Shown here in pieces: positions 51,191 through 60,263 of a stretch of DNA of 64,000 nucleotides (position 1 is the first letter of the stretch; the number at the start of each line of letters is the position of its first letter). Origin of the DNA: Oscillospiraceae bacterium Marseille-Q3528 (GTDB taxonomy: Bacteria; Bacillota; Clostridia; Lachnospirales; Lachnospiraceae); NCBI GenBank assembly GCA_018223385.1, contig JAGTTR010000006.1:62001-126000 (forward strand), in the 5' to 3' direction. Position numbers and translations under genes: made by a program. Under the pieces are notes generated by a model that did not search any database, was not told the origin of the DNA, and saw only the letters and a list, made by a program, of their open reading frames with translations.

Positions 51191-52549
51191 CGCCTCCACT
51201 ACTTTTTCAAAATGCATAAAATGGGACGCCTTCACCAGCACGGTATCTCCGGGCTGCACAATGGTTCCCAGATGCTCCAGAAGATCCTCGATGGCCGGGA
51301 AGTATACCACTTCCTGGCTTTCTTTTGCCACGGATCTGGCGCCAGCCGCCATATGTTTCGAAAGCGCACCTACGCACACAATTTTCTGAATGCCGTTTTC
51401 TGCGGCATGAACACCCACACCATAATGCAGCTTCGCCTCGTCGGCGCCCAGCTCCCCCATATCGCCCAACAGCGCCACCGTGTGGCCCAGCGCACATTTC
51501 AGCACGTCCAGAGATGCGCCCATGGATACCGGGTTGGCGTTGTAGCAGTCGTCGATGACGGTGTAGGTTCCCATATGCACGATGTGATTCCGGCCGCCGG
51601 TGGGCTGTAGGGCTTCAATGCCCGCTTTGATCTCTTCCAGCGTCAGGCCCAGGGTCAGGCCCACAGCCGTTCCCGCCAGAGCATTGTAGACCATATGCAT
51701 GCCCGGGATGGGGATATGCACTCGGATGCTTCCCGCCTTCGTGCAGATATCACAATCGATGCCGTCCAGACCACGGTTCTCCACCTGTTCCGCATGGATG
51801 TCATTTTCCGCGCCCATGCCGAAGAAACAGGGCCGCAGCTCTCCCCGGCTTTCCAGCGTCCGCAGCTTATCGTCGTCCCCGTTTAAACAGGCCACGCAGC
51901 CCGGCGCCGCATAATCAAACACCTCGGATTTTGCTTTCAGCACGCCATCCCGGGAATGGAGATGATCCAGATGGCAGAGACCGATGTTGGTCATCACACA
52001 GATGTCGGGCCGGGTGATCCGGCTGAGCCGGTGCATCTCGCCAAAATCGCTGATGCCCATTTCCAGCACCGCCACCTGATCGTCCTCCCGGATGCGGAAC
52101 ACGGTCAGCGGCACGCCCAGCTCGTTGTTAAAGTTGCCCTCGGTCTTGCATACCCGGAACTTCTGTTCCAGCACCGAGGCGATCATTTCTTTCGTACTGG
52201 TCTTTCCCACGCTTCCCACGATACCCACCACCGGGATCGTCAGCGTTTTCCGGTAAAATTCCGCGATATCCTTCAGCGCCTGATAGCAGGAAGCCACCTG
52301 GATGTAAGGGCCTTTTGCCTCCGCCGGAGCGTCCTCCACCAGCACCGCTGCCGCGCCTTTTTCAAACACCTGCGCCACGAACGCGTGACCGTCCACCCGC
52401 TCGCCTTTTAAGGCCGAAAACAGAAATCCCGGCTCTACTTTTCGGCTGTCACTGGTAATGCCGGTGACTTCCACTTCCGCTGTCGCTGGATCGCCGTGAT
52501 ACCTGCCGCCGCAGGCTGCCGCTATGTTGGCAAGGGTCATCTGCTTCAT
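51170..52549 (-). CDS. murF: UDP-N-acetylmuramoyl-tripeptide--D-alanyl-D-alanine ligase
   Basis: Adds D-Ala-D-Ala to the UDP-MurNAc tripeptide, the last cytoplasmic step of the precursor. The 459 residues show the N-terminal substrate domain (ITSDSRKVEPGFLFSALKGERVDGH), the P-loop GIVGSVGKTSTKEM and NNELGVPLT. VIDDCYNANPVSM follows in the C-terminal domain. Its start overlaps the ddl stop by 4 bases, so D-Ala-D-Ala is made and used by adjacent gene products. Confidence 0.96.
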   Translation of the reverse strand: MKQMTLANIAAACGGRYHGDPATAEVEVTGITSDSRKVEPGFLFSALKGERVDGHAFVAQVFEKGAAAVLVEDAPAEAKGPYIQVASCYQALKDIAEFYRKTLTIPVVGIVGSVGKTSTKEMIASVLEQKFRVCKTEGNFNNELGVPLTVFRIREDDQVAVLEMGISDFGEMHRLSRITRPDICVMTNIGLCHLDHLHSRDGVLKAKSEVFDYAAPGCVACLNGDDDKLRTLESRGELRPCFFGMGAENDIHAEQVENRGLDGIDCDICTKAGSIRVHIPIPGMHMVYNALAGTAVGLTLGLTLEEIKAGIEALQPTGGRNHIVHMGTYTVIDDCYNANPVSMGASLDVLKCALGHTVALLGDMGELGADEAKLHYGVGVHAAENGIQKIVCVGALSKHMAAGARSVAKESQEVVYFPAIEDLLEHLGTIVQPGDTVLVKASHFMHFEKVVEALRLMGN

Positions 52550-53613
52550 GCTTTTTTACCCCCGTTCTCATATTTTTCCAGAGATACCTGGATCAGCTTC
52601 TCGCACAGATCATTGAAATCCATGCCCAGAACGGCTGCCTCCTGGGGAAGCAGGCTGGTGGGTGTCATGCCCGGCAGGGTGTTGGCCTCCAGACAGTAAA
52701 TGTTTTCCTGTTCATCGGTCAGAAAATCAATCCGGGCGTAGGACTGCATGCCCAGCGCCACATAGACCTGCTCTGCATAAGCCTGCATCTGTGCCGTCAG
52801 GCTGTCAGAAAGCTTCGCCGGGCACGTCTCGATGGTGCTTCCCGCCTGATATTTGTTTTTATAATCATAAAAGCCCTGAATGGGTGCGATCTCGATGATG
52901 GGCAGGGCCTTGCCGTCGATGACGCCGATGGAAAACTCCCGTCCCTTGATGAACTGCTCCACCACCACCTCATCCTCAAAAGAAAAAGCAGTTTCCAGCG
53001 CTTTCGTATATTCTGCCGCGTCATTTGCCACAGACACGCCCACACTGGAACCGCCGCAGCACGGCTTCACGATACACGGGTAGCCCACTTTGCCCTCGCT
53101 GTCCGCCACCGGCTCTCCCTTGTGCACGGTAAGGCCCTTGGCCACCGGGATGCCGCTCATCTGTAAGAATTTTCTCGTGAGACCTTTATCCATGGACAGG
53201 GCGCTGCTGATGTAACCGCAGCCGGTGTAACGAATGCCCATCAGGTCAAAGGTTGCCTGGATCCGGCCATCCTCGCCGTTGCTGCCATGAAGCCCCAGGA
53301 AAACGATATCCGCCATCCGGCACACATCCAGCACATGAGCGCCGAACACGTTGGCAGACTGATCCTTTCTCATGGCTTTGATCTTGGAAATATCCGGGTC
53401 TTTCTCTGTAATGCCGCCAATGTTAGCCGACCAGTCCCTGTTCCATTCGAAAATATCAGAAAGGTCGCCGGTCTCCTGCTCCAGACCCATAAACAGATCC
53501 AGAAGCACCACCTGGTGGCCCTTTGCCTTTAATGCACGGTAAATCTGGGTGCCGGAAATCAGAGAGACGTCACGCTCCGTGCTGATTCCTCCTGCCAGTA
53601 CAACAATTTTCAT
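52546..53613 (-). CDS. ddl: D-alanine--D-alanine ligase
   Basis: Joins two D-alanines with ATP. The 355 residues contain the ATP-grasp fold with LGLHGSNGEDGRIQATFDLMG, PCIVKPCCGGSSVGVS and RIDFLTDEQENIYCLEANTLPGMT. Near the first substrate site the family usually has HGxxGEDG, as here. The dipeptide-versus-depsipeptide specificity residue was not judged. AGGAGG lies before the ATG. It is followed at once by murF. Confidence 0.96.
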   Translation of the reverse strand: MKIVVLAGGISTERDVSLISGTQIYRALKAKGHQVVLLDLFMGLEQETGDLSDIFEWNRDWSANIGGITEKDPDISKIKAMRKDQSANVFGAHVLDVCRMADIVFLGLHGSNGEDGRIQATFDLMGIRYTGCGYISSALSMDKGLTRKFLQMSGIPVAKGLTVHKGEPVADSEGKVGYPCIVKPCCGGSSVGVSVANDAAEYTKALETAFSFEDEVVVEQFIKGREFSIGVIDGKALPIIEIAPIQGFYDYKNKYQAGSTIETCPAKLSDSLTAQMQAYAEQVYVALGMQSYARIDFLTDEQENIYCLEANTLPGMTPTSLLPQEAAVLGMDFNDLCEKLIQVSLEKYENGGKKA

Positions 53614-53640
53614 CTTCCTATTCCTCCTGCTTTTCTCGTC

Positions 53641-54258
53641 TTACGCTTCGCTGTCCTGATGCATGATCACCTTCAGGTGCTCAATGAGCATGTGAATGGC
53701 GATCAGGTTCTCCCCGCCCCGGGGAATGATAATATCCGCATATTTCTTGGATGGCTCCACAAATTTTTCATGCATGGGCTTCACCGTGTTGATATACTGA
53801 TTTACCACAGATTCTGCGCTTCTGCCGCGCTCCTTCATATCCCGGATCAGACGGCGGGCAATCCGCTCATCCGCATCCGTGTCCACAAAAATCTTGATAT
53901 CCATGAGCTTGCGCAGCTCCTCATTTTCCAGAATGAGGATGCCTTCCACGATGATCACCGGCTTGGGCTCGATGCGCACCGTTTTCTTCGACCGGTTGTG
54001 GTCGGCAAAATCATACACCGGAATGCCCTGCTTCAGTTTCTTAATATCGGCTATCATCCGCTCCGTCTCAAACGAATCCGGGTGATCGTAATTCAGTTTG
54101 CACCGCTCCTCGAACGGCATATCATCATGCGCCAGATAGTAGCTGTCATGCCCCACCAGGCTGATATCATCTTTAAAGTACTCTTTCAGGCGGTTGACAA
54201 TCGTGGTCTTTCCCGAAGCTGTCCCTCCCGCGATTCCAATTACCCATACCTTCCCCAT
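53641..54258 (-). CDS. udk: Uridine kinase
   Basis: Phosphorylates uridine and cytidine in pyrimidine salvage. The 205 residues carry the P-loop GGTASGKTT (10-18), GHDSYYLAHDDMPFEERCKLNYDHPDSF and DFADHNRS. VIIVEGILI and RLIRDMKERGRS complete the match. The ATG at 54258 has GAGGAG 6 bases upstream; the frame is open further left of the gene's 5' side but that part is not conserved and would overlap the opposite promoter. Confidence 0.95.
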   Translation of the reverse strand: MGKVWVIGIAGGTASGKTTIVNRLKEYFKDDISLVGHDSYYLAHDDMPFEERCKLNYDHPDSFETERMIADIKKLKQGIPVYDFADHNRSKKTVRIEPKPVIIVEGILILENEELRKLMDIKIFVDTDADERIARRLIRDMKERGRSAESVVNQYINTVKPMHEKFVEPSKKYADIIIPRGGENLIAIHMLIEHLKVIMHQDSEA

Positions 54259-54297
54259 GGTAAACTCCTCTCTGTGCAAGGGTTCAAAGTTGTTTCT

Positions 54298-54325
54298 ATT
54301 ATATACCCATGAGCGCAAATTACAA
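54298..54325 (-). promoter_or_regulatory. Promoter of udk
   Basis: On the minus strand TTGTAA (54320-54325) stands 16 bases before a perfect TATAAT (54298-54303), 40 bases upstream of the start codon. Confidence 0.55.
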
Positions 54326-54334
54326 GTCGTTTTC

Positions 54335-54363
54335 TTGACACTGCCTGCTTTTCGCTCTAAACT
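54335..54363 (+). promoter_or_regulatory. Promoter of the membrane protein gene at 54391
   Basis: A perfect TTGACA (54335-54340), 17 bases, TAAACT (54358-54363). The start codon is 27 bases downstream. It is divergent from the udk promoter. Confidence 0.75.
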
Positions 54364-54390
54364 GTAAGAAAAGAAAGGAGCGTTTATCCA

Positions 54391-55914
54391 TTGAAAAAAG
54401 AAAACCGACATTTTTTGCTGTACAGCCTGCTGCTGGCCTTTGTTTTCCTGGCAGTCTGCTCCAAATCTTCCTTTCTTTATCCGTTCAATGACTGGTACGA
54501 TGCCAACGACTTCCTGACCCTGGGAAAAGGCATGCTGCACGGTCTCGTTCCCTACCGGGATCTGTACGAGCAGAAAGGCCCCATTCTGTATGCGGCCCAC
54601 GCCCTCTGTGCCCTTGTTCCCGGCCCGGCCTTTCTTGGCGTCTATTTTCTGGAGGTGGGTGCGCTCACCTGCTTCTTATATCATATGTCAAAAATCATCC
54701 GCCTCTATCTGCGCCCTGCTGCCGCTTACGGCATTCTTCCGGTGCTGTGTGCCCTGCTGCTCTCCGCGGAAAGCTTCTGTCAGGGCGACAGCGCAGAAGA
54801 ACTGTGCGCAGCCCTGCTGGCGGTGACCCTCTATCACACCCTGGCCTATTTCCGGGAATATCAGGGCCGTCCCATGCCCTACGGCATTCTACTGATAGAC
54901 GGCGTGCTGGCCGGATGCATTCTCTGGGTAAAATATACCCTTCTGGGCTTTCATCTGGCCTACATGGCTATGCTCTTTTTCCTCTGTGTCAAAGACCGGA
55001 AGCTTCTGCGGGGCATCAAGAGCTGCTTCGTCTTCCTGGACGGCATGGCAGTTCCCACGGTACCGGTGCTGCTCTATTTTGCAGGAAATCACGCCCTGGG
55101 CAACCTGTTCCAGGTGTATTTTTACAACAATATTTTTCTCTATGACAGTGAAAAATCTGCCGGTATCGCCAGTCTCCTGCTGACGATCCTGCTGCGCACC
55201 GGAGACACCTTCCTGCGCAACATCCAGTTCTCCGTTTTCACCATCCTTGGCGTGGCCGGTTTTCTCCTGTCCCGCCGCTTCCTGTCCGGCAGAGGAAAAA
55301 TCGTGCTGGCCGCCGAAGCCATCCTGCTGGCCTTCTTCGTCTACACGGGAAGCAATTTCCCTTATTACGGATATATTTTCAGCATCTTCCCGGTGCTGGG
55401 CTTCGTCGCTCTGGGAAGCGGCATCGGTTCCCTTCTGGAAAAACTGCCCCGAAAGGACCTGCTGCCCCAGACCATGGGCGGCCATTTCCCGAAAATGCTG
55501 CCGGAGGCGCTGCTGGCGATCATCTGTCTCGTATTTGCTTATTATAAAAGCCCCAACACCGCGGATATCGGCAAATCCCCGGACAGCCTGGTGCAGTATC
55601 AGTTCGCAGCCATCATCAACGAAAGCGAACAGCCTACCCTGCTGAACTACGGCTTTCTGGACGCCGGTTTCTACACCGCCGCTGATGTGCTCCCTACGGA
55701 AAAATATTTCCAGATGCAGAACATTTCCTACGAATCCTTCCCGGAAATGATGGACGCCCAGGACGCCTGTGTGCGGGAACAGCGGGTGGAATATGTGGTG
55801 GTGCGCGGGGAGGAAGTGCCCGCGTTCATGCTGGAATACTATACCCCGGTGCAGGAAGCGCGGCAGACGTACGAAGGGGCGCATGTGCTGTATACCCTGC
55901 TTCGGAAGAAGTAA
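54391..55914 (+). CDS. Multi-spanning membrane protein, GT-C glycosyltransferase-like
   Basis: A 507-residue protein with about ten hydrophobic segments. The first periplasmic-type loop reads YPFNDWYDANDFLTLGKGMLHGLVPYRDLYEQKGPILYAAHAL, which has the acidic pair and the DLYEQKGP motif typical of GT39/ArnT-like GT-C enzymes. A soluble C-terminal domain (about 400-507) follows. Donor and acceptor are unknown. The start is TTG at 54391, with AAAGGAG 10 bases upstream. Confidence 0.82.
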   Translation: MKKENRHFLLYSLLLAFVFLAVCSKSSFLYPFNDWYDANDFLTLGKGMLHGLVPYRDLYEQKGPILYAAHALCALVPGPAFLGVYFLEVGALTCFLYHMSKIIRLYLRPAAAYGILPVLCALLLSAESFCQGDSAEELCAALLAVTLYHTLAYFREYQGRPMPYGILLIDGVLAGCILWVKYTLLGFHLAYMAMLFFLCVKDRKLLRGIKSCFVFLDGMAVPTVPVLLYFAGNHALGNLFQVYFYNNIFLYDSEKSAGIASLLLTILLRTGDTFLRNIQFSVFTILGVAGFLLSRRFLSGRGKIVLAAEAILLAFFVYTGSNFPYYGYIFSIFPVLGFVALGSGIGSLLEKLPRKDLLPQTMGGHFPKMLPEALLAIICLVFAYYKSPNTADIGKSPDSLVQYQFAAIINESEQPTLLNYGFLDAGFYTAADVLPTEKYFQMQNISYESFPEMMDAQDACVREQRVEYVVVRGEEVPAFMLEYYTPVQEARQTYEGAHVLYTLLRKK

Positions 55915-55953
55915 CCGTTCAGACGCGCCATTCGCAGCTACTTTCTGCTCATA
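55911..55953 (-). repeat. Structured palindromic element, truncated copy (TGAG/CGAAT family)
   Basis: GTAACCGTTCAGACGCGCCATTCG matches the end of the copy at 6814-6893 (written in two parts: GTAACCGTTC, GACGCGCCATTCG). On the minus strand it reads ATGAGCAG-aaagta-GCTGCGAAT, a minimal core hairpin. The left inverted repeat is missing. The GTAAC edge overlaps the stop codon of the gene at 54391-55914. Confidence 0.65.
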
Positions 55954-55967
55954 TTTTTTTTAATATC

Positions 55968-55996
55968 TTTACAAACCCCTTGCGCTATGCTATACC
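55968..55996 (+). promoter_or_regulatory. Promoter of the MATE transporter gene
   Basis: TTTACA (55968-55973), 17 bases, TATACC (55991-55996), 50 bases before the chosen start codon. It directly follows the truncated repeat. Confidence 0.55.
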
Positions 55997-56046
55997 AGTA
56001 ATTACCAATCAGGAATATGGAATTGGCGCGAAGGGGATTTTTACCA

Positions 56047-57393
56047 ATGGAGAACAGGGAGACTATTTCAAATCCGATCACAGAAGGTGTCATCTGGCGA
56101 CAGCTTCTGAATTTTTTCTTTCCTATTATTATAGGAACTTTTTTTCAGCAGCTATATAACACTGCCGATGCTGTCATCGTGGGTCGTTTCTTAGGGAAAA
56201 CAGCGCTGGCCGCAGCCGGGGGATCCACAGCAGTACTGATCAATCTGGTCGTACTCTTTTTTATTACCCTTCCCCCCGGCGCTTCTGTCGTTATTCCCCA
56301 GTTTTCCGGCGCTCGGAAACTGAAAGAAATGTCCGACACGATCCACACGGCCATCGCCATGGCGCTGGTGGGCGGACTGCTCATCTCCATCTTCGGCATT
56401 TTTCTGACACCGCCGGTACTGCGGGCCATGCACACGCCGGATGACGTGCTGCCCCTGGCCATCACTTATCTGCAGATTTATTTCGGCGGCATGATCGCCG
56501 TTCTTGTATACAATGTGGGCACCGCCATTCTGCGGGCGGTGGGAGATTCCAGACGGCCGCTGTATTTCCTGATCGTGGCCTGCGCCATCAATGTGGTACT
56601 GGATCTTTTGCTGGTAAAAGTGATCCCCATGGGCATTGCAGGGGCTTCTCTGGCAACGGTTCTGGCCCAGATCATCAGCGCTCTGCTCGTGATCATCACA
56701 CTGGTGCGCACAAAAGAAGCCTACAAGCTGACCCTTCGAAAGATCCGGTTTGATTTTCCGATCCTTCGACGCATCATTTATATTGGATTTCCGGCGGGCG
56801 TACAGTCTTCCATGTTCCAGCTTTCCAACATCCTCATTCAGGCCACGCTGAATGGCTTCGGCACGGACGTGGTGGCAGGATGGACGGCATTTAACAAGAT
56901 CGACGCCCTGTACTGGATGGGGAGCAACGCCTTCGGCGTGTCCATCATGACCTTTGCCGGCCAGAACTACGGTGCAGGCAAGTTTGACCGGATCAAAAAG
57001 AGCAGTCGCATCTGCCTTGCCATGGACGCTGCATTCTCCATTTTTCTTTCAATCATCATGGTCGTATGCGGGCGCGTCCTGCTGATGATGTTCAGCACAG
57101 ATCCTGTGGTCATTTCCAACGGCTACCAGATTCTGCTGACGATGGCGCCCTTCTATATTACTTATATCTGCGTGGAAATCTACTCCGGCACCATCCGCGG
57201 TGTGGGCAATACGGTGATCCCCATGCTTATAACCTGCTTCGGCATCTGTGTGCTCCGTGTTCTGTGGATTTTCTTCTGGATGCCGGCACATCACACCGTG
57301 CGCATGCTGGTCAGCAGTTATCCGCTGACCTGGATATTTACATCGTTTTTATTTGTACTTTATTATTTCCGGGGCCACTGGCTCAAACATTGA
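56047..57393 (+). CDS. MATE family efflux transporter
   Basis: A 448-residue antiporter with twelve predicted spans. The N-terminal half carries WRQLLNFFFPIIIGTFFQQLYNTADAVIVGRFLGKTALAA and the second half FPAGVQSSMFQLSNILIQ with FAGQNYGAGKFDRI, the matching repeats of the fold. It belongs to the NorM/DinF-like multidrug group by general pattern; the substrate is unknown. The ATG at 56047 has AAGGGGA 9 bases upstream; an ATG at 56017 has its site too close. Confidence 0.92.
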   Translation: MENRETISNPITEGVIWRQLLNFFFPIIIGTFFQQLYNTADAVIVGRFLGKTALAAAGGSTAVLINLVVLFFITLPPGASVVIPQFSGARKLKEMSDTIHTAIAMALVGGLLISIFGIFLTPPVLRAMHTPDDVLPLAITYLQIYFGGMIAVLVYNVGTAILRAVGDSRRPLYFLIVACAINVVLDLLLVKVIPMGIAGASLATVLAQIISALLVIITLVRTKEAYKLTLRKIRFDFPILRRIIYIGFPAGVQSSMFQLSNILIQATLNGFGTDVVAGWTAFNKIDALYWMGSNAFGVSIMTFAGQNYGAGKFDRIKKSSRICLAMDAAFSIFLSIIMVVCGRVLLMMFSTDPVVISNGYQILLTMAPFYITYICVEIYSGTIRGVGNTVIPMLITCFGICVLRVLWIFFWMPAHHTVRMLVSSYPLTWIFTSFLFVLYYFRGHWLKH

Positions 57394-57418
57394 CATATAT
57401 AAGGAGGCACAAATTATT

Positions 57419-57784
57419 ATGAAAATCATCAAACAGATTGGGATCGTCATGGGCCTGTGCTGGATCAGTCTTGTGATGGAAAAACTCCTCCCGTTCTCCT
57501 TTCCGGCAAGCGTCATCGGCATGATCCTGCTGCTAATCTGTCTGTTCACCGGCATTCTCAAGCTGGAGCACATCCGGGAAAAATCAGACTTTCTGCTGTC
57601 TAACATGGCCTTTTTCTTCATTCCCGCCGGTGTCAGCATGATCAATTATCTGGATATCCTCATAGAGAATCTCGTTCCCATTCTGGTGATCAGCGTTGTC
57701 AGCACCTTTATCACTTTCATCGCAGCCGCACTTTCCATCCGGCTGACCCTGAAGCTTATGAATGGAGGGAAGCATCATGCGTGA
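57419..57784 (+). CDS. lrgA: LrgA/CidA family holin-like protein
   Basis: A 121-residue membrane protein with four spans. KLLPFSFPASVIGMILLLICLFTGILKLEHI and the FFFIPAGVSMINYLDIL segment match LrgA. The LrgAB pair was first described in control of murein hydrolase activity and is now also linked to pyruvate or glycolate movement. AAGGAGG lies 10 bases before the ATG. It overlaps lrgB by 8 bases. Confidence 0.93.
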   Translation: MKIIKQIGIVMGLCWISLVMEKLLPFSFPASVIGMILLLICLFTGILKLEHIREKSDFLLSNMAFFFIPAGVSMINYLDILIENLVPILVISVVSTFITFIAAALSIRLTLKLMNGGKHHA

Positions 57785-58454
57785 TATTTTTGCATCGCCG
57801 TTTTTCGGCATTACCATCAGCATCCTGGCCTTTTTCATCGGGCTGGAAATCCAGAAACGCACCAGGATAGCCCTGTGCAATCCACTGCTTCTGGCCATCA
57901 TTCTCGTCATTGTTTTTCTGAAAATTTTCGGCATCCCCTATGACGATTACAACGAAGGAGGCGCCATTATCAACATGTTCCTGGCTCCGGCCACAGCCTG
58001 CCTGGCCGTATCCATCTACACGAAACGGCGGATCCTGAAGGAAAGCTGGCTGCCCATTCTGGTGGGCTGCACCGTGGGATGCCTGGCTTCCATGGGCAGC
58101 GTCCTTGTTATGTGCCATCTGTTCGGCCTGGATGAAGCCATGACCGCATCCCTCACCCCGAAATCCGTCACCACCGCCATCGCCATCAGCGTAGCAGAAT
58201 CCCACGGCGGCATCGCCCCGGTCACTGTCGTGGCTGTGCTGATCACCGGTATCCTGGGCAGTATCATTGCCCCGTTCATGATCCGGTTGCTGCGCATCAA
58301 AAATCCGGTTGAAGTGGGCATTGCCATCGGGGCCTGCAGCCATGCTGTGGGCACCTCCAAAGCTATCGAAATCGGCGAAACCGAAGGAGCCATGAGCGGG
58401 CTCGCCATCGGCGTGTGCGGGATCATTACGGTTGTATTTTCGATGTTTTTATAA
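57777..58454 (+). CDS. lrgB: LrgB family membrane protein
   Basis: A 225-residue partner of LrgA with about seven spans. Hallmarks are FFIGLEIQKRT, LTPKSVTTAIAISVAE and GIAIGACSHAVGTSKAIEIGE. The ATG at 57777 has GGAGG 8 bases upstream and lies within the end of lrgA, so translation is coupled. A terminator follows at 58472. Confidence 0.94.
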   Translation: MRDIFASPFFGITISILAFFIGLEIQKRTRIALCNPLLLAIILVIVFLKIFGIPYDDYNEGGAIINMFLAPATACLAVSIYTKRRILKESWLPILVGCTVGCLASMGSVLVMCHLFGLDEAMTASLTPKSVTTAIAISVAESHGGIAPVTVVAVLITGILGSIIAPFMIRLLRIKNPVEVGIAIGACSHAVGTSKAIEIGETEGAMSGLAIGVCGIITVVFSMFL

Positions 58455-58471
58455 ACGGCAACAATTCATAA

Positions 58472-58507
58472 AAAATGTCATCCGCCTATTTTCGCGGGTG
58501 GCATTTT
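58472..58507 (+). terminator. Terminator of the lrgAB operon
   Basis: AAAATGTCATCCGC and GCGGGTGGCATTTT pair over 14 bases with two G-T wobbles around an 8-base loop, followed by GTTG. It lies 17 bases beyond lrgB. Confidence 0.75.
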
Positions 58508-58563
58508 GTTGTATACTTATGTTCAGAAAAACGACCCACGGGTCGCTGACTGGAGGGAATCAA

Positions 58564-59199
58564 ATGCGTGACAGTTTGAAAAAATTAAAAACTTCTTATA
58601 ACTGGATCTCTTTTGGATATGTGGTGCTGGGCCTGGTCTTCCTGTTCTGGCCGGAGCTTTCTCTGATGACGCTGTGCTATGCTTTCGGCATTCTGACCAT
58701 CGTATACGGCATCGTTCACCTTATCGGCTATTTTGTCCGGGATCGGCTGATCTCCGTTTTCCGCTATGATCTGGTCATCGGCATCATCGCCGTGGCGCTG
58801 GGCATCATGATGCTCATCCGACCGCAGTACATCGTCAGCATTCTGCCGATCCTGCTGGGTATTTTTATCATCCTCAGCAGCATTATGAAGATTCAGAATG
58901 CCATTGACCTGAAACGGGTAGATTATCCCCGCTGGTGGCTCATTCTCGTGTTCGCACTGATTTCCATTGCTCTGGGCGCGATCCTCATCTGGAACCCCTT
59001 CGCCGCAGCCAGCACCCTGATGATGTTCGTGGGCGCCAGCCTGTGTGCAGACGGCATCATGAGCCTCTGGAGCATGTTCTGCCTGACGCGCAGCGTCCGC
59101 CGGGTAGAGAAAAAACTGAAAGAAGAGGAAGAATACCGGAATATGGAACGGGTAGACGGGGAAGTTGTGGAGGATACAGATTTAACAGATCGATGGTAG
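58564..59199 (+). CDS. HdeD-like DUF308 membrane protein
   Basis: A 211-residue membrane protein with six spans arranged as paired repeats, for example WISFGYVVLGLVFLFWPE followed by GILTIVYGIVHLIGYF, and ALISIALGAILIWNPFAA later. The pattern, with a conserved Trp-Pro/Asn-Pro after alternate spans, is that of HdeD/DUF308 proteins. The C-terminus is charged and cytoplasmic (about 175-211). GGAGG precedes the ATG by 7 bases. In enterobacteria HdeD is acid-stress related; the role here is unknown. Confidence 0.85.
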   Translation: MRDSLKKLKTSYNWISFGYVVLGLVFLFWPELSLMTLCYAFGILTIVYGIVHLIGYFVRDRLISVFRYDLVIGIIAVALGIMMLIRPQYIVSILPILLGIFIILSSIMKIQNAIDLKRVDYPRWWLILVFALISIALGAILIWNPFAAASTLMMFVGASLCADGIMSLWSMFCLTRSVRRVEKKLKEEEEYRNMERVDGEVVEDTDLTDRW

Positions 59200-59228
59200 G
59201 TAACAACTTTGATACATCGCCGTTTTAC

Positions 59229-59267
59229 AATCATGGCCAAACCCACAAAGGAGGTTTGGCCATGATT
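59229..59267 (+). promoter_or_regulatory. Hairpin enclosing the ribosome binding site and start codon of the C39-like peptidase gene
   Basis: AATCATGGCCAAAC (59229-59242) pairs perfectly with GTTTGGCCATGATT (59254-59267). The 11-base loop contains AAAGGAG, and the ATG start (59262-59264) lies in the 3' arm. If folded, initiation would be hindered. It could act as a translational switch, a thermosensor, or the terminator of the preceding gene. Confidence 0.7.
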
Positions 59268-60254
59268 TGTCTTTCCAGACACCCAATTTTTACATTTTTT
59301 CTGTGTGCATCCTTTTTTGCCGGATTCTGGCTGCCCGATGCCCATTCCCAGGCAAACGCTTCTGACAGCACACTGCACGCGCAGGGAATCTTCCATGCGA
59401 CTTCATCCGGCACTGCATATTCTGACAGTGGCAACACCCTCGTTCACGGGAATACGTCCGCCGGAATCTCCCTGGTGCCCGCTGACAGTCTCACTTATGA
59501 AGAAAAGCTTGCCGTCATAGAGAGCAACGACCTTTATCCACAGGACATGGTAACTTTTGCGCAGAAATACCCACAGACCGTCGATTACGTCTACAACTAT
59601 CCACAGCACCTGTCCGAGACATCGTCCACCTCGAAGCATTCATCAGAAGACTTTCTGGAAACCGATGCAGCAAACGGACGACTGGCAGAAGACGCTGCAC
59701 AGCAACCGCTGCCCGCCACGACCAACGAGGCAATTTCCATCGATCTATCCGTGGAAGCTTCCACCCCCGGCGTTCCCCTGCTGCTCCAATGGGATACCCG
59801 CTGGGGCTATCGCTCCTATGGAAGCGGCCTCATCGGCTACACCGGCTGCGGCCCCACCTGTCTGTCCATGGCAGCCATTTCACTGACTCATAATGCCCGC
59901 TACAACCCTGCCTATGTGGCCGACCTTGCCACCAACTACGGTTATGTCGTCCCGGGAAGCGGCAGTAGCTGGTCGCTGATCAGTGAGGGCTGTGCGTTGC
60001 TGGGGCTCTCCGCCCGACAGCTCTCTCTCAAAGAAGACCAGTTGAAACAGGCGCTGGACAGCCATTGCCCCATCATCGCCGTGGTCGGCCCCGGAGACTT
60101 CACCTACAGCGGGCATTTCATCGTCATCACTGGCTACACTGCACAGGGATTCACCGTCAATGACCCCAACAGCCCGGAAAACAGTGCAGAATACTGGAGC
60201 TTCGGGCAACTAAAGGGACAGATCAAAAATCTGTGGGCCATGTCGGCACAATGA
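59262..60254 (+). CDS. Secreted C39-like cysteine peptidase
   Basis: A 330-residue exported protein. The signal peptide is RHPIFTFFLCASFFAGFWLP, cut near Ala27-Ala32. A polar, Ser/Thr-rich segment (about 35-165) leads to the peptidase_C39_2 domain (about 170-330). It has catalytic Cys196 in GYTGCGPTCLSM, His285 in SGHFIVITGY and Asp301 in NDPNS. Such domains cleave peptides or wall-associated substrates outside the cell. The start is set at 59262 because the signal peptide begins there and AAAGGAG is 8 bases upstream; the frame is open further but runs into the HdeD-like gene. Confidence 0.88.
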   Translation: MICLSRHPIFTFFLCASFFAGFWLPDAHSQANASDSTLHAQGIFHATSSGTAYSDSGNTLVHGNTSAGISLVPADSLTYEEKLAVIESNDLYPQDMVTFAQKYPQTVDYVYNYPQHLSETSSTSKHSSEDFLETDAANGRLAEDAAQQPLPATTNEAISIDLSVEASTPGVPLLLQWDTRWGYRSYGSGLIGYTGCGPTCLSMAAISLTHNARYNPAYVADLATNYGYVVPGSGSSWSLISEGCALLGLSARQLSLKEDQLKQALDSHCPIIAVVGPGDFTYSGHFIVITGYTAQGFTVNDPNSPENSAEYWSFGQLKGQIKNLWAMSAQ

Positions 60255-60263
60255 CCTTATGTT

